From Hirsutella rhossiliensis (taxonomy: Eukaryota > Ascomycota > Sordariomycetes > Hypocreales > Ophiocordycipitaceae), in contig NW_025408670.1 of the NCBI RefSeq assembly GCF_020360975.1, forward strand, positions 5,828,001 to 5,892,000: a DNA stretch of 64,000 nt, read 5' to 3'. The position numbers and the translations under genes are program-made. The number at the start of each line of letters is the position of its first letter. Position 1 is the stretch's first letter. This document shows, piece after piece, positions 14,256 through 24,805 of this stretch. The notes below the pieces were generated by a model. That model was not told where the DNA came from, made no database searches, and saw nothing but the letters and a program-made list of their open reading frames with translations.

Positions 14256-14417
14256 CTATATAGGCCTAGACTAAGGTCTAGGCTAAGTCTATATATAAGT
14301 AGCCTCCGCGCCTATATAGGCTAGGCCCGTACTTCTTTTCCTTTTCCCCCTTATAGATTATTAACCTTCTTTTAACGGACCGTACCTAAGCCTATACCTC
14401 TACCTACTCCGTAATAT
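14256..14417 (+). repeat. LTR-like direct repeat, right copy
   Basis: Partner of 11,985-12,147. This copy keeps more C and G (for example GGCCCGTACTT where the left copy reads TAAGCTTATACTT), so it is less heavily mutated, in keeping with its place near the edge of the RIP island. Confidence 0.75.
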
Positions 14418-14618
14418 ATAGCTATTAAAGGTTAGGCTTACGCCTATATATACTAATAAGCGCGCTCCTTATCCCTATAAGTAGAGACGATATTATTACT
14501 ATATCTAAAGGCACTAAATATAGTAGCTAACCTAAGGGATACTAAGGAAGTTACTTAATAGATCCGGATAACCGTAAGCTGCCGGATTAGTAGGGAAACC
14601 TATTCCCCCCTACACTTC

Positions 14619-14652
<34 letters not shown>

Positions 14653-14812
14653 ACACCTACGGACTCCCTCTTTTAGGCAGGATAGCGCAATCTACACCCT
14701 CTTTCTTTAATGCAAAGACCCAATAACCAGCAATAGTCTCCGCTTATAGGGATAAGGGGCGCGCCTGTTAGTGCGTGTGGGCGTGAGCCCAACCTTCAAT
14801 AGCTACACATTG
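14412..14812. repeat. Inverted pair of LTR-end-like repeats, one arm RIP-mutated and one spared
   Basis: About 14,412-14,500 and the reverse complement of about 14,725-14,812 are the same sequence. Both contain TTATCCCTATAAG. The left arm reads GGTTAGGCTTACGCCTA where the right arm, reversed, reads GGTTGGGCTCACGCCCA, so the differences are transitions of the RIP type. A further relative lies near 62,070-62,110 and starts TGTAG, as an LTR would. The spacer holds an AT microsatellite. Confidence 0.7.
14620..14649. repeat. AT dinucleotide microsatellite at island boundary
   Basis: About 14-15 uninterrupted AT units. Left of it CpA/TpG are nearly missing; right of it (from the TCACACC at about 14,651) they are normal. 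Confidence 0.9.
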
Positions 14813-15099
14813 GGACCGCCTCGGCCCAAGGGCGGCGGGGCGGCTTCTTCAGTGGCGGGGCGGAGGTGACGACAGGCCTGTCTGCCCCCTATTAGCAAGA
14901 CTTGGACTTGCCAACTGATTCTTGCACTCGACGATCCTCTGCACGCTTCTTCGTCCTGGACTCCGAAACAGCCACCGACACGAGCCACGAGTGAGACAGA
15001 AGGAGGCTCCGGATACGCGCGGAGAAGACGCCACACCGAGCTCGCTTCGGAAGCTGAAGCACCCACCGTCTTGGATAGTCCTCCGCTGTCGGCGAGAAG

Positions 15100-16851
15100 A
15101 TGGCGCTCAAGGGCGACGAGGTTGCCGAGCACAACGACGCCAAGTCGTGCTGGGTCATCATCCACGTAAGAACAGACGAGCAACGGAGCCCAATTGCGAG
15201 GTGACGCTGATGGCTCGGTTTCCCCCTGCAGGGCAAGGCGTACGATGTCACAGACTTTCTACCCGGTAAAGGCTCCAGGCTCCCCCCTTCTCTTGGACAG
15301 CAAGGCCGAGCGAGGCAGGCAATGTTGATCTCGACCGTCAGAACATCCCGGCGGACAGAAAATCATCCTGCAATATGCCGTACGTTTCCCCGGTCGCCCG
15401 TCGGGCCAACTCGCTCTCTGACCGTCAAGACGATGCGCGCCACCAGGGCAAAGACGCCACCGACGAGTTCGAGCCCATCCACCCGCCCGACACGCTCGAC
15501 AAGTACCTGCACCGCTCCAAGCATCTGGGCCCCGTTGACATGGACACGGTCGCCGAAGAGGCCCGGGACGAGGACCCGGACGAGGCGGAGCGGCAGGCCC
15601 GCGTCGCCCAGAAGCCGTTGCTGTCGCAGTGCTACAACCTCTTTGACTTTGAGGCCGTTGCGCGCCGCGTCATGAAGAAGACTGCGTGGGCGTACTACTC
15701 CAGTGCCGCCGACGACGAGATTGTAAGGACTAGACGCCAGCCAAGATGCCGGGAGCGTGGCCCGCTAACACCAAGCCGAGACCATGCGCGAGAACCACGC
15801 CGCCCTCCATCGCATCTGGTTCCGCCCCCAGGTCCTCGTCGACGTCGAGACCGTCGACTTCAGCACCACCATGCTCGGCACAAAGTGCGCCGCTCCCTTT
15901 TACGTGACGGCCACGGCCCTCGGCAAGCTGGGCCACCCCGAGGGCGAGGTGGTGCTGACGCGCGCGGCGCACTCGCACGGCGTGGTGCAGATGATTCCGA
16001 CGCTGGCCTCGTGCTCCTTTGACGATATTGTCGACGCGCGGCAGGGCGACCAGGTCCAGTGGCTGCAGCTCTACGTCAACAAGGACCGCGCCATCACGCG
16101 CCGCATTGTCGAGCACGCCGAGGCCCGCGGCTGCAGGGGCCTCTTCATCACCGTCGACGCGCCGCAGCTGGGCCGCCGCGAAAAGGACATGCGCACCAAG
16201 TTCACCGACCCGGGCAGCAGCGTGCAGTCGGGCGTCGACACGGACACGACGCAGGGCGCCGCGCGCGCCATCTCGAGCTTCATCGACCCGTCGCTCGCGT
16301 GGAAGGACATCGCCTGGTTCCGCGGCATCACGCGCATGCCCATTGTGCTCAAGGGCGTCCAGCGCGTCGAGGACGTGCTGCGCGCCGTCGACGCCGGCGT
16401 CGACGGCGTCGTCCTGTCCAACCACGGCGGCCGGCAGCTCGACTTTGCGCCCTCGGGCATCGAGACGCTGGCCGAGACGATGCCCGTGCTGCGCGAGCGC
16501 GGCCTCGACGCCAAGATCGATATCTTTGTCGACGGCGGCTTCCGCCGCGCCGGCGACGTGCTCAAGGCTCTGTGCCTCGGGGCCAAGGGCGTCGGCATCG
16601 GCCGCCCCTTCCTCTACGCCATGAGCGCCTACGGCCAGCAGGGCGTCGAGCGCGCCATGCAGCTGCTCAAGGACGAGATGGCCATGAACATGCGCCTCAT
16701 TGGCTGCGCCAGCGTCCGCGACCTGCACCCGGGCCTCGTCGACACCCGCAGCCTCTTTGTCCACTCAAACGCCACCCCCGTCGACGCCCTGTCGGCCACC
16801 GTCTACGACCCGCTCGTCGTCCCGCCGCAGAGGCCCAGGGGGAAGCTGTGA
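15100..16851 (+). CDS. L-lactate dehydrogenase (cytochrome b2-type flavocytochrome)
   Basis: This is an FMN-dependent alpha-hydroxy-acid dehydrogenase with an N-terminal cytochrome b5 domain, the family that oxidises L-lactate to pyruvate. My exon model is 15100-15165, 15232-15265, 15342-15379, 15447-15722 and 15781-16851, giving 494 residues with all junctions GT-AG. The heme domain shows HPGG (His35) and a second ligand His58. The flavin barrel carries the SNHGGRQLD active-site signature with the catalytic His near 353, and a GIGRP phosphate-binding turn. The first ATG leads straight into the b5 domain, so no mitochondrial presequence is visible, and the chain ends in GKL, which resembles a weak peroxisomal PTS1. 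The start lies about 450 bp from the RIP island. Substrate could instead be another 2-hydroxy acid. Confidence 0.9.
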
Positions 16852-17093
16852 GGGCGACGTGACGGGTTGCGAGGAGGGAAGACGAGGGAGGATTTGGATT
16901 CGGATTTTCAAAAGACTTTGACGCAGCGGCTGCGGTGCTTGTGTGTATAATATTGGCCAGCATGAGTTGACTCATTTCGGACCCTGACGGGCTTCCATTG
17001 TAATACGGTACACCTTGAGTATAGGCGCCTGTCGTCGCATTATCATCATCATCAACATCGGCAGCAGCAGCATCTCCCCTGCCGTCCTGCCCT
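16852..17093. other. Convergent 3' intergenic region
   Basis: 242 bp separate the stop codons of the lactate dehydrogenase and CTF18 genes, which are transcribed toward each other. It holds the two 3' UTRs and nothing else that I see. Confidence 0.7.
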
Positions 17094-20076
17094 CTACAGC
17101 CCGCGCATAAACTCCTCGACCGATATCGGCTTCCTCACCGCATTGTTCAGCCCCTCGTGGAACGTAACCCACACCTTGCGCAGCTCTTTCTTGGCCGCGC
17201 CCGCCTCCGCCTCCGCCTCCACCACCGGCCGCACCTCGACGACGCGCCCGAAAAAGTCCCTCTTGACGGGGACAGCGCCGCCAGCGTCTCCCGTCTTGGC
17301 CTTCTTGCCCAGAGGCAAAGGCGGGGCCGCCATCGCCGGCCGCGACGGGTTGCCCGCTCGGAACCGCGCCTGCCGCGCCGTCGCCTCCCGCAGCGCCACG
17401 GTGCGCTGGAGCTCCTGGTCGAGGACCTGCCGCACGGCGTAGCGCGTGGGCGCCTTCCCCGGGAGGAGGAGCGCGGCGCCAGTCTCAAAGGCCGAGAGGG
17501 CGTCGAGGTCTCTGTAGGGGGGTAAACATATCAGTAAGACAGGGCCCAAGTCTTGTCATGGGGAGTCGCGGGAAGACGTACGGATCCATACGGTAGACGA
17601 ACTGCGGTCCGCGCCCAGAGGTCGTCTCGTTCTCAATCTTGCCCTTGACCAGCGCAATGCCCACCTCGGCCAGCACCTCCGACGCCCGCCTGACCAGGGC
17701 ACGTTCGCTCTCCTTCCGCACGCTCGCCATCGACCCCTGGCTGCCGCCGACGACGACGGGCTTAACATCGGGCGACACCATGCGCACCAGGTACGGCAGG
17801 AACTCGGCGGCCACGTCCTCGGCGCTGCGGAACACCCGCATCAGCGACGGACTCAGCTGCGCCTGCAGCGCCTGCAGCTGCGCTCGGCTCTGCTTCTCCG
17901 CCTCGCGCGCCTCGTAGTCGGCCCGCGGGCCCGAAAAGGGCATCGGAGGGCCGGCATCGTCCTCCACGTCGGCTCCCCGCCGCCTATCGAAGCCGCCAAA
18001 GTGCTTCCTGGGCGAGGCGAAGAGGTGGTGGCACGCCAGGACCGGCTGACCCAGGTAAGGCGCCAGCTCCCACTCCTGGCTAGCGTACAGCCGCGACTGG
18101 CACATGTCGTGGAAGTGCAGCCAGTCGTAGGCATGGTTCGGTTTCGTCAGGTAGCAGTCGTCGTTGAACTCGCGGTTCGGGTACTCTGCAAAGATGCCCG
18201 TCACAATGTTGCCAATCTCCCCGCTCGTGTTGATCATGTGGCTGAGACGCTCCATCGAGTACTTCTTCTGCTGTTCCCCGAATCCGAGCTCTGCCCGCGG
18301 CTGTTCGTGCATGTTCTTGGCCTTGTCCTTGGAGTCGGGGAGATCCACTGCTTGCTTCGGGAAGCCCCCTCCCTCTTGAAAGAGGCGGTTGATAATGTCC
18401 TTGGTGCTGCCTCGCCCGAGTCCACGGGCCCCTGCCGCGCCGCTGGATAGGTCGTGCAGAATGTTGCTCTCGATCCACTGCCTCGTGAGCGTCCGGTTGG
18501 TCGCCAGAGACGACGAGCGGAATCGACCAGCCACCCACTCGCCAACCACCATGACACCCCGTAGATCGCCTTCGACCGTGCTTTCTGCACCCCGCTTGGC
18601 GTCGATGCCACTGGCAATGCCCCAGGCTGCCTCGCACAGCTTTCTTGCCGCATCCTTTTCACAAGGGATTCCCTCCTTCTCAAACACCGTCTTCAATCGG
18701 CCGACGGCTGCGTCTACCGACGGCCGTCCAACGTGGATTATCTCGGCCAGGTTGGACTGTCTCAGGGGCCGCAAGGATGGGTGGTATACTTCGTTGCAGA
18801 TGAGTATCAGAGGCCGCATCTGCCTGAAATCGTCTCCTCTATTCTTCTTTCGACTGTTCTCCGCAGTGGAGTTCGTCGCCGCCGACGCATTCTTTTGGTC
18901 GACGAGGACTAGATCAATCAGAGCCTTGATGAACCCGCCGTCTCCAGAGGCACCGGAGCCAGATGTGACGCCGTCAACCTCGTCGACGATGACGCACATG
19001 GGCCTCGCGGGCCTTTGCGTCTTGCCGTCCTTGGCGTTGGTGACCGTCTTGACACTTTGGGTTCCTAGGCTAGTTCGGATGCGATTCTTCACAACGTCGC
19101 GACTGCGATCATCACTTGCATTGACCTCGAGAACCTCATAGCCTGCCTGCCTGGCACAGACATGGGCCAAAGTGGTTTTCCCCAGGCCCGGAGGTCCGGT
19201 GAGCATGAGTATCTTGCGGTGCGGCTTGTCCTCGTCGACCCTGTGCATCGACCCTGGCCGCCGCGAGTGTTTAGCTTTGACCGCTCCTGGGAACACCAGC
19301 GAGTCCCATCGCTTCAGCCACCGCAGCACCATCCGATTTGTGCCGTCATCCCCGCAGAGGTCCATGAAACTTCGAGCGCGGTACTTTTCCGTCCAGAGCA
19401 GCGTCTTTTTGGGTTTCTTGCCTACGACCGTAGATGGCTCTTCGACGAATCGAACAGCGCTGTCAGGGCTTGCCGCTTTGGGCTGCTTATTGTCGGCAAG
19501 ATCCTTGGAGGCTTGGCTCATCAGCTCGTGAATATCGATGCCGTAGTAGCTTCGTTTCGCCCTGCCATCCTTTGTCTTGGACCTTGCGGCCACCATTGAC
19601 TCATACGACACATTTGTATTTGTCCGCCGTTCTCGTATCGTGATTGAGCTGCCATTACATGTTCGTAACGCGTAACTGAGAGGACAGAAAGAGCCCAAGA
19701 TCGAGCCCGAGAAAAGCCGATGTGAGCTGGACCAGACTGACTGCAAGGACCGGGGCCCAAAGAGATCTACATCTCCCAAAGAAGGGCGCTCGGACTCATT
19801 GCTCGATTGCGACTCTCGCGGGCCGTGGCTGGCGGTCGCCTCAGCACCATCGAGTTTCGAGGTCGGCTCCTCCTCTCCAGGGAAACGGAGCATGCGCTTC
19901 TTGGCTATGTGTGCGACGGCCTCGGCACCAATATCGTCTTCGGAGTCATCGTCGTCGATGATAAATGGCCCTCTTACGCGGGGCTTTGGTTGGCGACTCG
20001 GATCATGAGGGAGCCGCTTGGAAGCTGGGGGAGACGAGCTTTGAGGGTACGCGACTGGCGAAGACGCGGATAGCAT
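17094..20076 (-). CDS. CTF18: Chromosome transmission fidelity protein 18 (alternative RFC large subunit)
   Basis: Ctf18 is the large subunit of the alternative clamp loader (with Rfc2-5, Ctf8 and Dcc1) that handles PCNA at replication forks and supports sister-chromatid cohesion in the nucleus. Two exons, 20076-17582 and 17511-17094 with a 70-bp intron, give 970 residues. The AAA+ core starts at LLWTEKYRARSF (about 226) and has Walker A GPPGLGKTT (about 294-302), Walker B VIVDEVDG and an NEVYHPSLRPLR stretch typical of RFC-family sensor 1. The C-terminal exon ends VTFHEGLNNAVRKPISVEEF, the conserved Ctf18 tail known to bind Ctf8-Dcc1. The acidic N-terminal 200 residues are poorly conserved, and I cannot exclude a small unspliced intron near residues 107-140. 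It shares its 5' region with uS4m. Confidence 0.92.
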
Positions 20077-20467
20077 TGTCGACGGGTTGTTTCCTGACTT
20101 AGAATGGAATGGGCATTTGATCAGCCGTCGCAGGAGCAGGTGGTTCTTGGCGGCATGGAACGGTCGTTGTTCGCTTAGAGGCAGTGCATGCGTAGCGAGC
20201 CTTGATCCTCGGCTGTGCGCGAGACGCGTCTGAGTTGACAGAAGACGCGTTGATTACGGATGGTCTCGGAAATACTTTTGGCCGACAAGGCAAATCCGCA
20301 AGTGGCTCGTCGGAGCGGCGGGAATATCCGCCGAGGCACGCTGAGCTAATCGGCTCAAGCAAGCAAAGACGAGGTTAATTCTCAACAGCGAAATTTTGGA
20401 CTGAAGACGACGTCGTGTCATCCACTGGGCCCAATTGCCGCCAGCCACCCAGGCAAGGCCCTTCAAG
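20077..20467. promoter_or_regulatory. Divergent promoter region between CTF18 and uS4m
   Basis: 391 bp lie between the two start codons of oppositely directed genes, so both promoters must sit here. I see no clear TATA box, which fits constitutive housekeeping expression. Confidence 0.6.
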
Positions 20468-22167
20468 ATGCGGAAGCCGCACCGCTTCTTCAGCCTCAGC
20501 CGGCCGGTAAGTCCGCAGCCAGCTCGGAGCTCCCGAGGTCCCAATGCGTTGCCGGCCGTCTGCGCCGTGCTCGCTCTCGCTGACCGTTGGATACCGCACA
20601 GAAATTACGCCAGTCGTGGAATAAGTTCAACCTCTACAACCTTTCTCGTGATGTCGGGCGCGAGCCCCAGGTCAGGGGCTCCCCGACCTTCTTTCAGCAG
20701 AAATGGCAGGCCAAGTCGAAAACGAGAGCTTACCACGGCGAGCATATCCCCGAAAAGAAATGGGTGCGCATGTTCTCTCGTCGACTCCTGTCCGCCGTCA
20801 ACCTCCCGCCGAAGTATCTCGCGGCTCATGATGGTTCGGAACAAGCCGCCGGCCGAGGCTCCGGCCTGACTACCACCGCTGTGACGGCTGAATCTTACTC
20901 CAACCTCCCCAATCTTGCCATGGACGATGAACCCACGATGCAGCGTGCAAACGTCAACAAACTGCTGTCAATACCCTTCGCCAAGATGACTCCCTACATG
21001 CAGATGACATTCGCGCCACTGGAGCGTAGGCTGGACACGGCCGTCTTCCGAGCTTTGTTTGCCAGCAGCGTTCGTCAGGCGCGCCAGTTCGTCATCCACG
21101 GGGCTGTCAAGGTCAATGGCAAGAAGGTATGTAATCGGTTGGCCTAAAGACCAGAGCGACTTTCGAGGCTTTGGGCATGGGCTTACACTCGGCAGATGGT
21201 CCACCCATCTTATCAGCTAAATCCCGGCGACATGTTCCAAGTCGACGTTGAGAAAGTACTCTACGGGACGGGGCAGCAGAAGAAAGCCAACGGAAACCAG
21301 CGCCTACGCGAGAATCTCGATGCACGTCAAAGAAAAGCCGACGCTTTCTACCAAAAGGTCGTGGGGCATGTGGCAGGAGCCAGCCCGACTGAGCAGCCAG
21401 CCGAAGAAAGTGAACAGGAAGATGGCGCCTCGGAGGGAGACGGCGCCGCTGGCAAGGCGGAGGGCGAAACAGCTGCCGGCCTCGAGATCGAGTCCCTGAC
21501 GGCGGAGGAGACTTGGAAGATGAATAGCAAGACGCTCAAGTATCTTCTCAAAGACGTCAAGAAAATCTTGGAAAACAACCGCCAGGAACTCACGGCCAAG
21601 GAGAAGAAGGCGCTTCGTCTGTTCCGAGCAGATGTCAGGCGCTTCCTGGCACGCCCCGATGACAGCGCGACAAGTGTTGAGGAGCTTCTCAAGGAATTGC
21701 AAATGCGGATGAAGAGCCACGAGCTCATGCGCGAGAGCTTTGACAAACTCGTGCCGAAGCTGGATAACGAGGAGTCGTCTGCCGATCAGGAGCAGCCGCA
21801 GCATACCAGCCAACGCCAAATAGACAAGGGCCTGGAGAGCCTTTCGGAGGAGCAGAAGGAGAAGGCGAAGCGCATCATGGGGTCTGCTCAGCTGACCCGG
21901 GACGAGATGCGAAAGCTTAGCGCGCTGCTCAAATCGGACGAGGAGAACCCGGTCGACGACAGCAAACCTTACGCAACGCCTTGGCGGCCTCGGCCATTCA
22001 TGTCGGCCTTTGCCTTTGTTCCTCGATACCTGGAGGTCAACCCCGACATCTGTGCGGCTGTCTACCTACGCCACCCCGTAGCGAGGAAAGGCATGGCAGA
22101 AGTGCCGACACCATTCAGCTACCTGACGAGCCAGTTGGCGCACAATTGGTATCTGGAACGGGGTTGA
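20468..22167 (+). CDS. Mitochondrial small-subunit ribosomal protein uS4m (Nam9 family)
   Basis: This is a structural protein of the mitochondrial 37S ribosomal subunit. Three exons, 20468-20506, 20602-21126 and 21196-22167, encode 511 residues. The first exon (13 codons, [13 protein letters not shown]) joins [14 protein letters not shown], the usual fungal uS4m N-terminus. The S4 RNA-binding fold is visible as [20 protein letters not shown] (about 169-188), continuing after the second intron as [13 protein letters not shown] long charged, Glu/Lys-rich insertion follows (about 200-400), typical of fungal mitoribosomal extensions, before a conserved C-terminus ending HNWYLERG. The gene is divergent from CTF18. 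Confidence 0.9.
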
Positions 22168-23204
22168 CGGCGGATGTGAGGGCGGGTTGTGGGCTTGATG
22201 CGTGCGTGTCTGGTGGCGATGCCTGGGGAACGCAGCGGCCTGGGCGTATGGAGGGCGGGCCTGGAAAGGCGAGCGGTACACCGAAAGGGATGCCGTATGT
22301 AACATACAAAATATTTGTCCACCTAGTTGAAACACTTGCATTGCTAAGCGGAGATGGCAGCGGCTGTCTACAATGCGATGGCTGTCCCGAGCCGGCGACG
22401 AGAGTCTTGACCAGGCCAGTCGTGTCCTGATGGCACATAGTGCTGAACATGTTGTGCTGTACGGAGTAGCCCCCAGCCCCAGCATGGCCGCCTCTTATCT
22501 TGCCTTGCGCCGCGCATACTACCTTTGGGGATAAGAAGCGGGAGGTCATTTCGGTGGTCGAGCGGCGTAGGGCATCAAGACCATGTAGGTGAGCTCGGAT
22601 CCGGTACGAGCCGAGACATGGTTTTCGGCAAGCCGGGACTATACGACGGGCTAGAGGAAGCTCTTCCTTTGTTGCGAGGTTGAGACACGACTCGAGACGA
22701 CGCCCGTAAAAGAACAGCAGCTGTTTGCGACGCATGCAGGGAGCGTCGCGCGAGTGCTGACTTGGCGGGGCGCCGACGTGTCCGAGCAGCGCGGAGCCGA
22801 GAGGCCTCGGCCGCCACTGAGTACCCAACGATCATGGCCGCGACTCCTGGATCCTGGCATCGATCAAAAAAAGTTCGCGCCAGGTACTTGAGGAGGGGGG
22901 AGAAAGCGCTGAGTTTTACCTTGGGGCGATGCAGTGGCTCGAGCGGCAAGACGACGGCGATGGCGATTCGGCGGCGTCTCTGGGAGCCAACAAGGTTAAT
23001 AAAGTGTGGCGCAGCTGTGTACACGGCTGGGCTCGCTTGGCCAAGAATAGATAGAGCCTGTCTCTCTGCTTTTGCAGTGCCCTAGGGCATTCTGCATTCT
23101 GAACCAAGCGAGGTGGTCAGTCTAGTTAGTGGTCAGTCTAGTTAGTGGCCAGTCTAAAAGGCAAAGGCTTGATTTCTCAGCAGATGCGCTACAGGGCATC
23201 TCCG

Positions 23205-23245
23205 TAGGTACCTCGTAGGTACCTAGATAGGTACCTAGGTACTAG
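23205..23245. repeat. TACCTAGGTA-type palindromic repeat cluster
   Basis: Several overlapping copies of GTAGGTACCT and GGTACCTAG occur in about 40 bp. Similar clusters recur at 24,590-24,800 and 29,590-29,655. All are intergenic. Confidence 0.7.
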
Positions 23246-24589
23246 CAACATGAAAGGGAAGCATCTAGTGTTGTTTCGAACTCGCGCGCTTTCGCTTGTC
23301 CAAGGTGGGTGGGTGGGAAAGGGCCAATCAATGCTCTTCATCGTCCGTCCCTATCCCACAGAAGGCTTGGCGAGCATCTCCCGTTCGAGCGCCGTCGCTT
23401 ACCTTATCTGATGGATGTTGGGTCTACAGAGTACGGATACCAACTCGCTCCCGCCGCTAACGAAGCCTCCTCCGGCTAGCCTCATAATTTGTCAGTCGGA
23501 AGGCTCGTTCTGACTCTTGACCAAGATCCGAAGGCGCCCCGTCGATTCTGCGGCTCAATGGGAGTGAAGGAGGGGAGGCCGCAGGGGGTGGACGGACGCA
23601 GCCAAGGTTTGGAGCCTGCGCGCTCAGATGCGCGCGTGGGAGCTAGTTATGCCTTGAGGGCCAGAAACACCGTAAGAGACAGTTGAAGAGAGAGAGAGAA
23701 GAAGAGAAGATGGTGGGGAGGAGGAGGAGTAGGAGGGAGGAGGAGGAGGATGAGGAAGGGGGCAAGGCAACGCATCAACAGACGCGGCCGCGCTGACGTC
23801 ATCTGACAGTCGACTGACAGTCTCTCTACGTACCAGTAATCAAGCCCTTGTCACCAAACCAAACCATGCAGCCACGGCATGCGGCTCGCATCGGCGAAAG
23901 CCTCGGCCGGCCTTGAAGCGAGAGGCGGGGCCCTGTCGAAAGAGTCGATCCTCGTCGCAGAACACCTTGGCCCTACCCTCGTTTTCTTGGCAATTGGATC
24001 ACGACGGGATGTGATGTGTGCATGTACGGATACTGGGTGCATAGAGATCAATCAAGGTCGAGGCGCCCATAACATGCATACCTTGCATATGTGCCTTGCA
24101 ACATAGCTTGTTGATAGATGCCAAGCACTTGGCCTCTTGTGTGGGATTGTACGTGGGCGTGGGATAATGCCGGGTTGATAGCCGACGCCTTTGGCGAGCC
24201 TCGAACCCCCCCATCTCCTGGGCTGTTTCAATAAATAGAAGCACCTGTCGGCTGCATTACGCATGATCGAGTCCCACGCACATAGGACGGGTGACTGGGG
24301 CTGGAAAAGGAGTGGAACCGCCTTGGAGCGGGCTGAAGAGCCCAGAGGCGGCCATCACGGAATCGAATCGGCGAAACAGGCTGGCTGAATCGTAACCCGT
24401 TAGCGGGCTCCAGCAAAAAGAAGACGCAAGCCCTGACGCAGCAGCGGCGCCAAGACCACTAGCACTGATCAAAAGGGAGGCCAAAGCAAATCGAGAAGGA
24501 TGGGCTTGGCGAGTGGTCGGTTGGCCCCTCGTACTCGGTACAGTACCTACAGTAGAAGCGGAAGGACCAAGATGGGAAAGAAAAGATAT

Positions 24590-24805
24590 CTAAGTATCTA
24601 AGTACCTAGATAGGTACTCCGTATAGTACCTCGGTAGATACCATAGGTAAGGTGGGTTAAGGCATCTACCTGTTGTACCAGTCACCAGTCACCAAAAGTG
24701 GAGGCTACCCCCCATTGGATGACTGGTACAAATGGCCTAAGTAGGCACCATCTCTCAATAGTACCTAGGTAGGCAGGTAGGCAGGTAGGTAGGTACCTGG
24801 TAATT
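24590..24805. repeat. TACCTAGGTA/GGTAGGCA repeat cluster
   Basis: Degenerate repeats of CTAAGTACCTAGATAGGTA and AGGTAGGCAGGTAGG run over about 200 bp, upstream of the nirA-like gene. No coding potential. Confidence 0.7.

Larger units (their letters stand above)
11985..14417 (+). mobile_element. Short LTR element with gag zinc-knuckle relic, probably non-autonomous
   Basis: Two direct repeats of about 160 bp (about 11,985-12,147 and 14,256-14,417) enclose about 2.1 kb. On the plus strand, positions 13,570-13,611 decode as a 14-residue block whose four zinc-ligand positions, spaced as in a retroviral-type CX2CX4HX4C knuckle, are all Tyr (TAT/TAC). That is exactly what RIP makes of Cys (TGY) and His (CAY) codons. 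The knuckle implies a gag gene. No reverse transcriptase motif was found and the internal space is too small for one, so the element was probably non-autonomous or internally deleted. Confidence 0.6.
1..14650. repeat. RIP-mutated AT-rich transposon island (left edge outside window)
   Basis: The first 14.6 kb is built almost entirely without the dinucleotides CpA and TpG, whereas TpA is in large excess and CpG remains common. This is the pattern left by repeat-induced point mutation, which in ascomycetes converts CpA to TpA on either strand of duplicated DNA. Because ATG and TGA both need TpG, start codons have nearly vanished while TAA and TAG abound, and no ATG-initiated frame of 60 codons exists here. 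Retention of CpG argues against ordinary CpG-methylation decay. Recognisable relics (Copia, Gypsy, a gag-bearing element, inverted repeats) are listed separately. Stretches between them hold only similar decayed DNA that I could not classify. The right edge lies at an AT microsatellite near 14,620-14,649, after which base composition becomes GC-rich. Confidence 0.93.

Noticed and set aside
1..14650. AT-rich island as mitochondrial or organellar DNA
   Set aside because: It carries LTR retrotransposon structure and a CpA/TpG-specific deficit, continues directly into nuclear genes with spliceosomal introns, and shows no mitochondrial gene.
1..14650. Centromere or telomere
   Set aside because: RIP-rich DNA is common at centromeres and subtelomeres, but no telomeric repeat is present and the window shows only one edge, so nothing supports either label.
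15730..16764. 344-codon minus-strand frame opposite lactate dehydrogenase
   Set aside because: Antisense shadow of the FMN-binding domain, with no domain of its own.
22575..23024. 149-codon minus-strand frame in the gap after uS4m
   Set aside because: Composition-driven Arg/Ser/Ala text with no recognisable domain and many overlapping alternative frames.
24185..24215. Possible tRNA T-arm (GGTTCGAGGCTC on the minus strand)
   Set aside because: The flanking bases do not form a T stem and no acceptor or anticodon arm fits.
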